Assembly (NCBI GenBank): GCA_030544235.1 | Contig: CM060465.1 | Coordinates: 32,096,988 to 32,160,987, forward strand | Direction of reading: 5' to 3' | DNA length: 64,000 bases | Origin: Lepturacanthus savala | Taxonomy: Eukaryota; Chordata; Actinopteri; Scombriformes; Trichiuridae | In this document: piece after piece, positions 1 to 12,545 of the stretch | Layout of the letters: each line of letters starts with the position of its first letter | Numbering within the stretch: position 1 is the first letter of the stretch | Translations under genes and position numbers: made by a program | Notes under the pieces: model-generated | The model's input: the letters and a program-made list of their open reading frames with translations, nothing else | Told to the model about the DNA's origin: nothing | The model's database searches: none

Positions 1-780
1 AAGTCACACATAATGTTTGCCAAACGGAAAGATAGGAGGGGTTCCCTGAAGGAAACCTGAGAGCCCCGGACATCGGATCAGTGAGGGGGCCCAATCCTCC
101 TTCTCTATATCTGCAGGTACAATAGAAGCTGCTGCACTAAGTACTATTCAGCACAGGTAAGGGATATAGGGCCACCATGTATGCTGAATAAAGTGGGCAG
201 GTAAGTATCCGCTGCTCTTTCTTCAGATGGGTTTATGTAATGGTGGCGCAGGAAGAAAAGGAACGAGATCACAAAGACAACAGTGTCACTTTCACCTACA
301 GGTGACATCACTGGCCTCCAAGTTTTAACCGTTCACAGTCACTTACAGTAAGTATTTATGTTCTGGTCAGATATCCTCAACCTTTATTCACTGAAGACTT
401 TAGTGCTGTAGGTCACGGATTTGATGAAGGAGAGCAGCATTTGTGACCTCACAAAACCAGAGAGCTGAGTTTAACTCTGATTAACATCCACTGCTCAGGC
501 ATTTTTATTGAAATTTAATCAGTTCCAATGAATACCTTCTAGATTTATTAGAGCCCTATACATATTTTACTGTATATATGACAGCAGAGAGTGTATTAAT
601 ACTGCCCCATGTTTAAAAAACACTCAATCCACAGAGAAACATACACAGCCTGTATTCAGAAACTGTGCCTTAAAACAAGCAGTCATGACTTACATGAAGT
701 TGTGATGTCACTACTATACAGTCACCACCAACACCCCCCACAGCCAAAGAAGCTGGAGAAAAGAAGTGTAAAACTATACT
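1..780. other. non-coding stretch
   Basis: No gene, RNA or repeat recognised; composition is moderate on the left and AT-rich on the right. Confidence 0.45.
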
Positions 781-930
781 GAGATATTGATGCACCAAAA
801 ACCAGACATTTGCAGCTACAATAGTCATTTAGCACATTAGCAATGTATAGAGTGTATTTCTGATTAGTTTAAAGTTATCTTCATTGAAAAAAATAAGGAA
901 ATTTCTAAGTGACTACAAACTTTTGAACGA
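781..930 (+). mobile_element. partial Tc1/mariner-like MITE copy
   Basis: Colinear with the right part of 53,154-53,649, from GATATTGATGCACCAAAAAC to GACTACAAACTTTTGAACGA. The left half is missing. Confidence 0.78.
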
Positions 931-956
931 TATATATCTGAACAAAGAAGCAGGTG

Positions 957-1043
957 AAGTGATCTGAAGTGATTCATTGGGCCGGATTGAACTCTCTAGC
1001 AGGCCAGTTTTGGGCCCTGGAGCCACTTGTTTGACACCCATGA
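957..1043. mobile_element. hAT-type terminus remnant
   Basis: TTGGGCCGGATTGAACTCTC, GGCCAGTTTTGGGCCCTGGA then TTTGACACCCATG. Same layout as 28,660-28,733. Confidence 0.55.
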
Positions 1044-1365
1044 ACTAGACTCACAAGTCATTGCTCAACTAGAGACTTCCCACCAGGTTTGACTGCATTG
1101 CAGAACCAATCATAACTTTTCAGGGTGGATTTTAATATTGGGGCAGTGACATCAGAAGAGAGAAAGCGATATCTCTGGTAAGGCATGTTCTCGATGTAGA
1201 GGAGCAGGATTTGCTTTTGTTTTTTGCCTTTATCCAAGCCACTATCTTGCATTTACAAACCCACCAAAGGGTTGATATGCAGAAAGATCTCTGATTGTCT
1301 GGTATCACCAGGCTAAGACTGAGTAAATGTAGGACCAATCAATGAAGTACAGGGAGTATTTAGCC

Positions 1366-1486
1366 CAGGGGTGTGCAACTAATGAAGCAGCAAGAGCCCT
1401 AATGGTTGATTAGTAGAATCAGGGGTGTTGCTGCTTGGGTGGAACAAACACCTCCATCCACAGTGGACCAGGGTTGGCCACCCCAG
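1366..1486. mobile_element. 121-bp hAT-type MITE with target duplication
   Basis: Starts CAGGGGTGTGCAAC and ends GTTGGCCACCCCAG, imperfect hAT-style inverted ends. The 7 bases TTTAGCC occur directly on both sides (1,359-1,365 and 1,487-1,493), a convincing target-site duplication. Confidence 0.75.
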
Positions 1487-1499
1487 TTTAGCCTAACCT

Positions 1500-3090
1500 A
1501 CCTAACCTATGTTGACCCTTTCATTCATTTCAAACATTACATCCAGGACAGATGACAGCTGACCCATTAAAAAAACACAAAACAAGAGGCATGGCTAAAA
1601 GAAGCTGGTAATTACGCTGCAAAATCTGAAATCTTAACAGTTGAAAATATCTTGTTTTTGTTACATTTAGTCCAATATTGAGCACAATTATCTGATAGCA
1701 CTTCACAATAATTTATGTTATTTCAAGATTATTTTCCTGATTTGCATCAACTTGGTCTTGTTTTAAGAAAACAGTTTCCAGTGTAGTTGATTTACTGCTG
1801 ATCGGACTGATGCCAGGACTGTTCTTATTGCGTTTATCAGTAAACTAACTAGAAATATCATAAACTGCGTCTGATTCCCTTTATTGTGGCAGGGTGCTCG
1901 TCTATTACAGGATCATGTAGCAGCCAGTAAATTAAAGGCAGTATCACTTCAGACTTCATTCCTGGAGATTCTTGGACCACCTCACACAATAAAACCCTGG
2001 CCAGACAAGGCTTTTATTTTTTTAATTAGGTGAGTCATTAGTCTGGTTTTGTTTGCACTACAGGAAAACTTCATAAGAATGGTCCAGTCGGGGCAACACC
2101 CTGTCTGCATCCCAGACGCATTTCAGCTGCATTTTTTCAGGTGCACGTCTCTGCTGACGTGGGCATCATTAGCATGAATTCATTGAGGATAAGCTGTGAG
2201 ATTAAAGACTTATTTTCCTCTCAATCCTGCTCCATGATACATTCCATCTGAAGCAATGGCTCATTTTCTAATTTCTATCATAATGCACTGTGGGTACACT
2301 GTGTAGATTTAGCTGCAACACCTGATCAACAGGTCGGCTGTAGCGGGGTGGTGAAAAAATGCAAGAGACCATCTCTATAGCCATTATCATTCCATTATAG
2401 GCTACTGTAGAAAGATGGTAAGCTCAGTGGAGGGAGACCCACTTCCAATGTATACAAAAAAGGCAGAAAAAAAACAACTATTCTTATTTTTTATTAAGAA
2501 TTTTAAGTATATACTCTTTAAACCATTTTTGCCACTTAATCTTACACAAATCACAAGCTGCGTAAGGGAGGAGAATAAAAAAAAACTGAAAAAGAAAGAG
2601 ACAGTCCACAGAAAGTACCAGACATGCTGAAACACATCTTTTATCTGCTGTGATTTCATTTGGGTTAGTCATTAAATTTAAAATAGCAGCAAAAACTCAA
2701 CACCACTCAATAGCCCATTACACCAATTTTACCTCTTTACGCTGAACCAAACAAAGTCAGTGTGTAGTTTATAGACAGTCGACATTCTGGAATTAGACAC
2801 ATGACCTGTGATGCAATATTATGGCGGCTAGTGTCACGTAACCCATGCACATCTGTAACAGGCTTTCTGAATAATTATTTTTATCGGTTTTGAGTTGTTG
2901 TTTTCTAACCGTGCACATTTTTACACCTCTTTTAAAACAAGAAAGTTGCTGTGAATCATATCCAGGATGTTGATCTGTGTAACAGTGATCAGAAATACAT
3001 TGGAAAAGGAACAATGCCAGTAATGGTTGGAGTGTGGAGCCAAGCATCAATAAAAACAGCAGTGATTAGCAGACAAAGGGAGTCCTGTTA
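1500..3090. other. non-coding stretch
   Basis: AT-rich DNA. Short frames on both strands around 2,400-2,670 overlap A/T runs and are not gene-like. Confidence 0.5.
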
Positions 3091-3099
3091 AACGTGCGA

Positions 3100-3335
3100 C
3101 ATTTCACATCTGGGAACTGTCACAGGTGTGAAATGTCACGTGGATGCAACTCTCCAAGTGGCCAGTAATGTTCCCGCTTCCCTGCAAATTTTCTGTAATC
3201 TTACTAGGTCTCGAGTTGGGAAATTGCCAGAGCAGATTGCCGAGTTGAAGGGCCCTGGCTCGCACTTCCAGGAAAATACCTGAAACATTCGGGGGGGAAA
3301 GTTGCATGCATGAATGGGGCTTAATAGTGGGAGGC
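3100..3335 (+). repeat. dispersed repeat, left copy of the TTGCCAG.GCAGATT family
   Basis: Partner of 20,850-21,110. Shares GAGTTGGGAAATTGCCAGAG, CCCTGGCTCGCAC and GTTGCATGCATGAATGGGGC. TTTCACA/TGTGAAA segments occur at its left side (3,101 and 3,124). Confidence 0.6.
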
Positions 3336-3339
3336 TTCT

Positions 3340-4990
3340 CCCAGCAGGGTGGTGATGAGGCTGCCCTGCCAGATGTGTATTCTGACAAGTTGCGGTCCTT
3401 CTTGAACCTGACATTCTTCCCTAGTTTTTGTTCAAAACAAGCATTAAGTTGATTTATGTGCATCTACCTATGTGTGTAAGCCATCATAAAAAACAACAAA
3501 AAACTCTTTGTCCCTTTCATTATCAGCACTTTATGACGCTTCGCCTCCATTTTCCTTCCATTAGACAACTGCTGACGGACAGAGGAGCCTCTTTCCACAG
3601 CCGCTGGTCCGGTCATACTTTAGCTATCGTTAGCATCAATTAGCATGTGAAAGTTCTCATCCGGGTGCTGAAAAAGATCCAATCAACTCGCTGTATCCAC
3701 CTGGGCTGCGTCACTACACTCCCGTGTCGAGCAAACAAGTCAATCAACTTCACCTTTGTCTCCGCAGTGAAAGTCGTCACATTCCTGCATAGATAAAGAA
3801 GCTTGAGAGGTAAAAAAAAAAAAAAACAGTTAAAAAACAAGTCAAATCCAAGTCTAATGACCAACTTCCAGCACACACTACTGAACATCACCGGAAAATA
3901 TGTTTTCTACTATTGTCTGTGATGCCAAAAATGAATAAATCACAGATTATTTCATGTTAATACAAAATACTTGTTTTCCAGGCTTTTGAAACCCATTGCA
4001 AAAACTTAAATCTTATCAATTTGTCCAATATTGAGTAGAATCGTCTCATTACACTGGCAGATAATTTACTTTATTTCAAGTTATTTTCATAATTTAATAT
4101 TTTTCAAGAAAAAAATCAGTCTTATTAGTTCTTAAATCAATACCAATTTGACCCAGATTCTGAAAAAAAAGAAATTAGATAACTTATCTCACAAAAACCA
4201 AATATCTTCACCTGTTAAGTAATTTCAGTTTTAGCAGTGCAAAGCCAGCGATCATAAACTCATCTAAACTGAACCTCCTCTTGATCATTTATAGACTAAT
4301 TACTGATGGCTTTGACAAGCTATTTTATGGAAAATGAACCTATAAATCATCATAACATCTACCGTGCTTCTCACGATCCGCTCAGATCACACAGCAAACG
4401 ATCACTTTGAAGGTTGTTTGGCAAAGAAGACAAATCTCTCCGGCTGTGCTGGCGGAGCCTCATCAGTATCGACAGGCTTTTTTTTCCTTATCTGTCAAAA
4501 TGCAAAGTGCTTTTCTACTAAAAATACTACATTGATGCTTTAATTAGAAACACCAGAAGTGAAGAGAAAATGCTTCCCCCACAACTTTATTTTCAGCAAC
4601 ATCTCACAGTGGGAAGTCCATCTAAAAATAAAAAGAAGTGATGCATAATTTTCCACTGAATGCAGCCTCGTCGTATCATATCCTGAGTGAAACGTGTGAC
4701 TCATCACAGGAAAAACCTGCTACTGGTGTTTCTCTGTCCATCCACACTGATTGCAGTCATGGCCAGGCATGTTCTCTATGGTTTAAAATACATTAGAAAC
4801 ATTGGGAACTGAAATTAAGTCAGCTAAAGGTATATTTTTGTGTGTTGGTAGTTTTATTAGTTATTAATTGCACATTGCATATACTGTTTATGGTCAATAT
4901 GGTGTTCTTATTCTTTGACCAATTAAAAATTTAAACCTATAGCAGCTCTTTCCCCCAAAATTTTTACATATTTTTGTTTTATTGTTCATT
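3340..4990. other. non-coding stretch
   Basis: AT-rich with a GC-richer piece at 3,530-3,790. No gene or repeat recognised. 5,140-6,270 is the same in character. Confidence 0.45.
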
Positions 4991-4996
4991 GTTTTA

Positions 4997-5135
4997 GATT
5001 AGATTAGAAACTTTATTGATCCCACATCCGGGAAATTTGTGCTTTATCACAGCTCAGATACAGAAAAGCAATGAGTAAGAAAAAAGAAATACACATTATA
5101 TACATTTATTACATATATTCCACATATTTAGGACT
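4997..5135 (-). mobile_element. LINE 3'-end fragment
   Basis: AGATTAGATTAGAAACTTTA, TTGATCCCACATCCGGGAAA then CACAGCTCAGATACAGAAAA. This is the reverse of a very common fish LINE 3' end with TCTAA repeats. Confidence 0.6.
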
Positions 5136-6282
5136 ACTTACTCAACACCAAAGTCATTTGTATGTGAAAACCTACTTGGCAATAAACCTGATTTTGGATT
5201 TATGGGGAGTTTTTAAAAGTTGAAATGCTTGTCTGGTGTACATGGTTTTTAGAAACCCTCTGGATTTTATCAAAAGGATTTTCCCTACATGTAGTTAGTC
5301 TCTAGCTGAAGCAGGTTAAGTTAAACTGGACACAAAAAATAAATCCTGGACTAAACGGAACAGACTGAAGATGTATGAGTCGAATATTAGAGCATAATTC
5401 CCAATTATCCTAATTTAAAATTAGTACATTATGGTATATTTGGATGATGTGCACTGATGTAGTACTGCATGTTTCTGTCTCTACTGATCAAAGAGGCTTC
5501 CCCTGTATGTCCTGTTTCAGATTCCTGCCCTCTGACTCACTTTTTACTCATCATATGGTGATTTAGAAACTGCCGTTTACAACATATTAGTCACCTCAGG
5601 CTTCTGGGAAATCCACAAGTTAAACTTGTTCACAGGGGAATGAACATGTTCAGCCGTTGGTTGACGTAGGTCAGGAGTGACTTCAGATTCAGAAAGTCCC
5701 AGCACAAAACCAGTTGCCTTGAGTTAACATCGTATTCATTGGGTTTCTTTGCTCTTATTTAAAACTTTGTCGTCTTACTTTGGATAACTCATTGACTCGT
5801 TCATTTCCTGTCATGACCAATTGTCAATTGTTACACATTATCGAAATCATCTTTTTTGTTCTTGTAATTATCAGTTTGCATTTTAGCTCACACACCCACA
5901 AACCTGTTGGGATGTGCAAACGCCATCATGAGGCGTCACTTTCGGGAAAACTTCGGTTCACATCTGGAAAAGAGAGACAGATGTGATGCATGTATCTAGA
6001 GGAGCTTACAGGCTGCTGTCAGGTCAGAGAACCGGGGTCAGTCCCAGAAACATACAGTCAAGTACAAGCAATCCAGAAAGAGGCTGCATTTCTATCCACT
6101 TTGTTATTCTTATCCAAGTACTTGGATGAAAGAGGTTGAAAATTCATATTAATAATTTTTACACTTGGAGGAGGCAGATTTTTCAGACTGATCTAGATGT
6201 GATGTTACGCTACGGCGGCAGAGGAAAGTGGAAGAAACAGAAATATTTCTCCAACTAATAAAGGAAGCGGTGTTGGTCAGCT

Positions 6283-6430
6283 GTCGCCATGGATAGATCT
6301 ACTCTCTCTTATGATGTAATGTCACGGTAAACTCTCCCTCACCCGATAATCAAATGGAAACAGGCATAATTTCACATTTTCTTTTGGGACATTTGTAAAA
6401 TTTCAATGCATTTGAATGGAAACCCAGCTA
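6283..6430 (+). repeat. dispersed repeat, left copy of the GCCATGGATA family
   Basis: Partner of 10,690-10,832, sharing the CGCCATGGATAGAT, CTCTTATGATGTAAT and GAATGGAAACCCAGC segments in the same order. Confidence 0.65.
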
Positions 6431-6559
6431 TGTCCTGTTGTGACATCACAACCAGGACCATGTCTGAATGGCGTGTATTAGCCATGTTTCAGAGGACGCC
6501 AGACCTCAACAGAACATGTGGGTGGTCCCTATTTCACAGTTAGGAACATCAGAGAAAGA

Positions 6560-8250
6560 TAAATATTTACACAATATAATATATAATATACGTTATATTT
6601 AAGTGATCAGTCAAAATTCTGACGTTTTCAGTAGGACCTTAAACACATCATGCTTTTGTACTGAATGTAAACAGCTTTTTGAATAAATTTTTTGATGATT
6701 TATGTTTTTTTTCATCCAATTTAAACCTTATCTAAATCAAACCTCTCAGGATAATAACACATTTCACACTTTTCCCTAAAGACAACCTTTTTTTTGTTCA
6801 TTATTCACATGCATTAGACACATTCATGAATGTTTATATAACCAGGCTTCTCTCTCGTCTCTTGACCTGCTGAAACCTCTGCAGCATTTTGACTCAACAC
6901 TGACTAAAAATAAATTAGGTGCACGAATTTTACAACAGGTCAACATATTGGAATTCTTTCCCATACAACAGACTTGCTCATAATTTGAACAACTTTAAAT
7001 ATAAGTTGACTCAGAGCCTCCAGTCACATAATTAGTAGTAACTCCCCCCTCCCCCGCACTCTCTCTCCAGCTATTTGCAAATTTATTGCATTATAAATCT
7101 TTTGTATATCAGATTTATTAACAAAAGCCCATTAAAGAAAAGAAAACAGCTTTTCACATCGCTGATGTTATGAACCCCATGTTATGTGGCACCATATAAT
7201 TTATTTAGTCTGTGTTTAGATATCCATCTGTGTTCAGAGTTGTATCTAGCTCTCATCACTGTTTCTATCTGTCACTTTCTTCTTTCACTTTATCGCCCTC
7301 CTCCCTTTGGTTTTCCTCTTCAATCACTCCACTCCACTTTGTGCCTGTTGGACGAGATTCAATATCCTGCAGTCAACAGGAGGCTGGGACCCTGTTTATT
7401 CTTGTAGAGCCTCAGGTGATGGAGCTGCTTTTAATATTAACTGAGAGATGTTTTGAAATGCATCACATAAGAAGGCTGATGCTGCTGATTGATATTACTC
7501 AGATGTGACTCCTCGGGCACAGAAACCACTCTTCCAGCCTTTTGTAATACGGAAGCTGCTTTTATACACAAAGCGAGCAGTGATTGGTGATTCATGTTAA
7601 GTATAATGCAGGCTCAGAATATATCTATTTTCCTGTAATAAAAAATGAAAGCCCAAAATAACCAGGACATGTAGTTTCATGTACAGTCAAACTGAATAAT
7701 TGATATGTGACTAATTAAAAACCGAGACATGCCACAAAAAGACTATTTTATTGCTGTGAAGATGCCAAGTTTACATTTAGGCCCCAGCTACCTGATAACG
7801 TAATAATGGACAATAACTTAACAAATTTGCCCTCTTTAAAATGGAATAGGCCAATAACATAAGTGCAGAAACGATAACATAAAATCTTTTGGCCAATAAT
7901 GTCATAACTTATGTTTTATGTTAAATTAGCGGCTGGTTGTTACATTATTGGCCTGGTGAGGAAAAATATTTTTGTAAATGAGCCCATAATCATCCCACAA
8001 GATAGAAAAGTGCGTGAGGATACCCCCAAAGAAATCAAGATGTGTGTATTTGGGTTCCTAAATGGGCGTATTAAGTATCCATTTACTAAAACTGAAATTG
8101 CTAATGAAACAAAAATCAGCTGCAAGCTTCGACTTGCAGGTCGTCAGGAGGGGAAACCAGGAGAGGAAGATCGAGTTTTGTTTTTGTTTTGTTTTGAGGA
8201 CGTATATTACAGCAGAAATATTGCAACACATCCACAAAGAGTGCTGACAC
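6560..8250. other. non-coding stretch
   Basis: AT-rich. GGCCAATAATGTCATAAC at 7,891 and GTTACATTATTGGCC at 7,938 form an imperfect inverted pair, perhaps part of a small MITE. No gene recognised. Confidence 0.45.
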
Positions 8251-8254
8251 TTTG

Positions 8255-8255
<1 letters not shown>

Positions 8256-8349
<94 letters not shown>
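8256..8349. repeat. (CA)47 microsatellite
   Basis: About 94 uninterrupted bases of CA. Long open frames across it on both strands are simple-repeat artefacts. Confidence 0.98.
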
Positions 8350-8351
<2 letters not shown>

Positions 8352-8769
8352 GATCTGGAAAATCCCCCATCCAGCCCCCACCTCTAGTCGTAACTGTAAT
8401 TGAAGCCTCATGCCAGCAATTGCTGCATTTGCTTTTATAGCCCAAATTCAGCAAATGATTTTAATGAGAGGGGGACAGAGGCTGAGCGATGCTCGCAGTA
8501 TAAAACTACTGTTTTAGTGGCTACTTGATTCTAAACACATGTTTGCCCTCAGCTTATCCCTTGAAAGACAGAAAATCTACAAGGTCAAACTTAACTCCTT
8601 AAAAAGTATACATACATGCCCGATTTAATTCGTGCCAATTTTTCATACAAAAAAAAAAAAGAAAAAAACGTTTGTAAGACACATTCACTCCCCCTCCTCC
8701 CAAATCTTTTCCGCCTGTTGGAGAAACACAACAAGTCCAGTATAATCTTATTTTTATCTGTCTTCTGAG

Positions 8770-9070
8770 ATCTTCATTGCCGTCATTTCACAGAAAAAGG
8801 ATTCTACGCAACTTAAAATTCTCTTTGATACTCCACGGCCGGAGCGTTTTTAAGTCGAGTCTGCCAAGGCAACCTCAAAGAAGAAGAAGAAGCAAAATTG
8901 CTGTTTTGGGGAGGCTGGAGGAACATGAAGCGCGTTTTGCCCCGGGGCAGTTCAGTCTGGGGAGGGCTCGGCTCCGGCTCCAGTGGTCTACAGGCAGCCA
9001 GGGAGCCTTCAGACAGATGTGGTGAGCTGCATGTGATCAGTGCCACTGTAATTTCAGTTTAGTCATCGTG
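8770..9070. promoter_or_regulatory. GC-richer repeat-poor block
   Basis: An 82-codon plus-strand frame and a 77-codon minus-strand frame overlap here and neither resembles a family. CpGs are present (8,836-8,945). Either a regulatory block or a lost exon; I cannot distinguish these. Confidence 0.25.
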
Positions 9071-9256
9071 GTGAACGAGGCCGGCTGATGCCAGTCTGGC
9101 AGCATTAGTCTCCTCTCTCTGTCTTCTCTGTTAAATGACATGTGCTGCCTTTCATTTCTGACACATATTGTAGTTTGAGTGTTGAGAAACGGTCGGATTT
9201 AAGAGTTTTGGATGTACGAAAGCTGTCCGACATGTTTTTCATCATTATTTGATATA

Positions 9257-9400
9257 CAGCTCTGGAAAAAACATAAGAGACCACTGCAAAATTATCAGTT
9301 TTTTCCTGATTTGACTATTTATAGGTATGTGTTTATGCAAGAGGAAGATTTTTGTTTGGGATTATAAACTACTGACAACATTTCCCTCATGTTTAAACAC
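9257..9400. mobile_element. solo left end of the same Tc1-like family
   Basis: Preceded by TA and starting CAGCTCTGGAAAAAACATAA, then GAGACCACTGCAAAATTATC, the same order as at 9,563, including ATTATAAACTACTGACAACA. No matching right end before the next copy. Confidence 0.65.
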
Positions 9401-9562
9401 ACTGTGTAAAAGCAGCAATGGAATGTGTGTTTTTTAACACTTGTTAGTAGCGTTGGAAACTTTCCATAGGAAAAATATATTAGAATTAATTAAAATAAAT
9501 CCAAACTTTGCACAATCGAAGGTTGGCCGTTAACAGGGAATTTAAATATAATTAGGGGGAAA

Positions 9563-9998
9563 AAGCTCTGGAAAAAAATGAGAGACCACTGCAAAATTAT
9601 CTGTTTTTACTGATTTTACTACTTATATGTTCCTTTTGAGTTGAGTCTATAAACTACTGACAATATTTCCCCCAAAATTCTAAATAAAAATATTATCAGT
9701 TAGAGCATTTATTTGCAGAAAATGACAAATGGTGAAAATAATGCATTCTAAAACAACATAATACTAATGTTTACACTTAAGAAGAGTTCATAAATCAATA
9801 TTTGGTGCAGTAATTCTTATTATTTCATGCTCTCCACAGTCTTTACCATTGTTCTTGGGTGACTTTATTCCACTCCTGGTTCCTCTTTAAGCAGAATGAG
9901 GTGTCCATGTGTTGGAATTCAACAGAAATGGCTGGAATACATGTAAAGATGCTGATTTCAGAAAAAAATGCAGTGATCTGTTATTTTTTCCAGAGCTG
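9563..9998. mobile_element. degenerate Tc1-like element, ~436 bp
   Basis: Inverted termini AGCTCTGGAAAAAA (left) and TTTTTTCCAGAGCT (right), with TA after the right end. Interior segments such as TATAAACTACTGACAAT, AGAGCATTTATTTGCAGAAA and TGGGTGACTTTATTCCACTC match a fish Tc1 family I recall. The transposase is lost. Confidence 0.75.
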
Positions 9999-10635
9999 TA
10001 TACACATATATGGGTCATACAAATCTTTTAAAGCTGTCTCATCCACTTCAGTGATTTCCTAACTGTGCTCTTTGAAATGATGGATTTCCCCGTGCATGAC
10101 TTTGAACATCGGGGGCAAATCTGTGAGTCTGTGAAGTCTTTCATGTCGACTCTTTTGATTCTAAGGGAGCGACTCATCAAAGCAACAAGTCCTCTAAATT
10201 AAATGACCACATAGGTTTGTTTTGTGCCGTGATCCGGAGCGGCCCGTTGGAGCGTTTCCAGAGCGACTCACTGGAGCGTGAGATGTCACTTTCCAAAAAA
10301 AAAAAAAAAAAAAAAAAAACACGACGAATCGCTGTCAACAAATAAGATTTATGATGACATTAAAACATTAAAACTTGGTTGAAAGTGTGGTTGAGATCTG
10401 GTTTGGTTTATGCACAAAAGAACACTCGGTTAGGGTTTGGGAAATATCATGTATTGGCCAACAATGACGATTTGAAATTTGGTAAGGGCTTCATTAGGCA
10501 ACCCTCGTCGCTATGGCAACAGTAAACACAGCATGACTTTTTTTTTTTGTTAAAAATGTCCTGATTCGTTCTTAGAAACGAGAAACAAACAGCGTTTGAA
10601 ACAGGAAGTGGACAGTCTCCTGCTGCTAAGTCCAC

Positions 10636-10671
<36 letters not shown>
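10636..10671. repeat. (ATCT)9 microsatellite
   Basis: Nine uninterrupted tetranucleotide units. Confidence 0.95.
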
Positions 10672-10689
10672 CTAAAATATCCATAAACA

Positions 10690-10832
10690 GATGTTGCCAT
10701 GGATACATTTGCGCTCTCTTATGACGTAATCCCATGTATGGAAATGGACACCAATTCGCATTTGCTTATTTTGCATATCTCACAAAATCTGCTCTAAAAT
10801 CTCTATACATTTGGATGGAAACCCAGTTACTG
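10690..10832 (+). repeat. dispersed repeat, right copy of the GCCATGGATA family
   Basis: Shares TTGCCATGGATACATTTG, CTCTCTTATGACGTAAT and TTTGGATGGAAACCCAG with 6,283-6,430, same orientation. Confidence 0.65.
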
Positions 10833-10855
10833 CTGCATGATGATTGTGGTTGCAT

Positions 10856-10949
10856 TAGGGTCAGTGACAAATAATATTCGGCAAGATGAGAAAGTCGAAG
10901 TACCAAGTTTTTACGGCTACGCCACATGGCAGTTTTGTCACTGACCCAT
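10856..10949. mobile_element. 94-bp hairpin MITE-like element
   Basis: Perfect 14-bp inverted termini GGGTCAGTGACAAA (10,858) and TTTGTCACTGACCC (10,947 end). The interior holds GTACCAAGTTTTTACGG, a short copy of the family at 16,290. Confidence 0.6.
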
Positions 10950-11039
10950 TAAACAATGCAAACATTAGAAAGTGAGTTTTTTTTTTCCCCTATAGAGAGC
11001 AGAGTAAGTATTCCTGCCTTCTAGTTACCTCATGTGACC

Positions 11040-12440
11040 CTATTTTGGAGAAATGATGTATGGTGCTCAATGGCAAGAGACGACTTGTCTTCTGATCTCA
11101 TGCCACAAATCACGCATAATGTCACGATTCAAAAAGGTATCAAGAAATAAGTTGTCTCCATTACGCCGTTTTATTTTTTACCATAAGCTGGAAGTACTTA
11201 GCCTCTCTAGAGCAGAAATGATAACAGGCTCAGTCTGGCTATGCGGGACTGACCCGGCTGATGAGTGTCAGAAGACAAAGTGTGAGTGTCTTTGACCCAG
11301 AGCGATAGACTGATAGTTACCTACGTAATGACTGAGCGCAGGAAGCTGGCAGGAAGCTGCTAACTGTGATGCAGCACTGTCGAGGCCAGGCTATAATTAG
11401 CAGCTTTTGGCAGGTCAAAGGGGGGCGGAAGTGTGGGTGAGTCTAATCAGCTTTACGTTTGAGAGTAAGGGGGAAGCAGGAGGCCCCGCTGAATATACAC
11501 ACAGATAACATTACAAACTGTGGTTACATGTATCACGCTAACACACACATTTCAAAAATAACCATCCTCCATTCTGCTGGTGTAACAGTGTATGTTACGC
11601 TGCATTCATGTCAGTCCGAGTTATCAGCAGCTTTTGACTCGTAAGTAGTTTTCATATCAAGATTAAAGTCTGGATTATTATGAGTGGTGCTTCAAAACCA
11701 AACAAGTTTATCATTCATTCATTTATTTATTCATATTGTATTTATTAATCATTTTAATCAAAAAGGCCTTGACTGTGGATGACTGATGTAACATTAAAGA
11801 ATAAAGTGACTCAGGCCAGTTTTTTTACATTCTAGTGTGACTTTACTCAACTTTCATCAACTTTCAACTGTACTTTCATTCCGTATTGCAAACTCTAAAC
11901 TTACATTACCTGGAGTTAACTTAAACCAGTTCTTCTTTGCCTGTTTTGTATTGAACATAACTCATCTCCAACATCCAGTTTTGACGACTTTTTAAAACCT
12001 GAGATGTGGAAAATTTTCATTGAAGTGATGATTAATAAACTGAAGAACCTGGAACTTCCTTTCTTTCTTTATATTTGGCTACATATTTATTGAATGTATT
12101 GATGTGTACAGCATTTTTATATGAAGTTAAACTTGTGAATAGTATATAACTTGTGAAATTTAGACTAAATTACTATAAAACATTATAGCCTAATATCACT
12201 TTATCACTCACCAGCAGAAATTGATTCAAGAATCATGTTCAGAGCCTTTTCTGCACCATAGATTCTTGCTTCTTGAAGCAGCCGCCATCATAAAAACTTC
12301 TATGAATTTTATCCCGACTTAGGCAAAAAATTAAACGTCCTATGTAAAATGGCCGTTGTCTTTCTGTTACAGGGGGTCTCTCAATCTAAACAAGAACAAA
12401 AGATGGAGTCACTGACGTGACAGATTCATGTGGGTTCATG
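11040..12440. other. non-coding stretch
   Basis: 11,220-11,470 has balanced composition; the rest is AT-rich. No gene or clear repeat recognised. The flanking 12,550-13,640 is similar, with a C-rich tract at 13,497-13,520. Confidence 0.45.
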
Positions 12441-12442
12441 GG

Positions 12443-12545
12443 AGATGCTGCTAACATTAGCTCAGCTTGTTTCTCTGATAACTTAAGATCCAGATGTTCA
12501 TGAGGTTTTACCGGGAGCCAAATTATTCTTGGAGGTCTGACTCTC
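12443..12545 (+). repeat. dispersed repeat, left copy
   Basis: Partner of 14,628-14,735. Contains ACATTAGCTCAGCTTGTTTC and TTAAGATCCAGATGTTCATG, then GAGGTTTTACCGGGAGCCAA. Confidence 0.5.

Noticed and set aside
8058..8454. Open frames of 112-158 codons on both strands around 8 kb
   Set aside because: They run through the (CA)47 tract and encode only alternating His-Thr or Cys-Val; no family resemblance.
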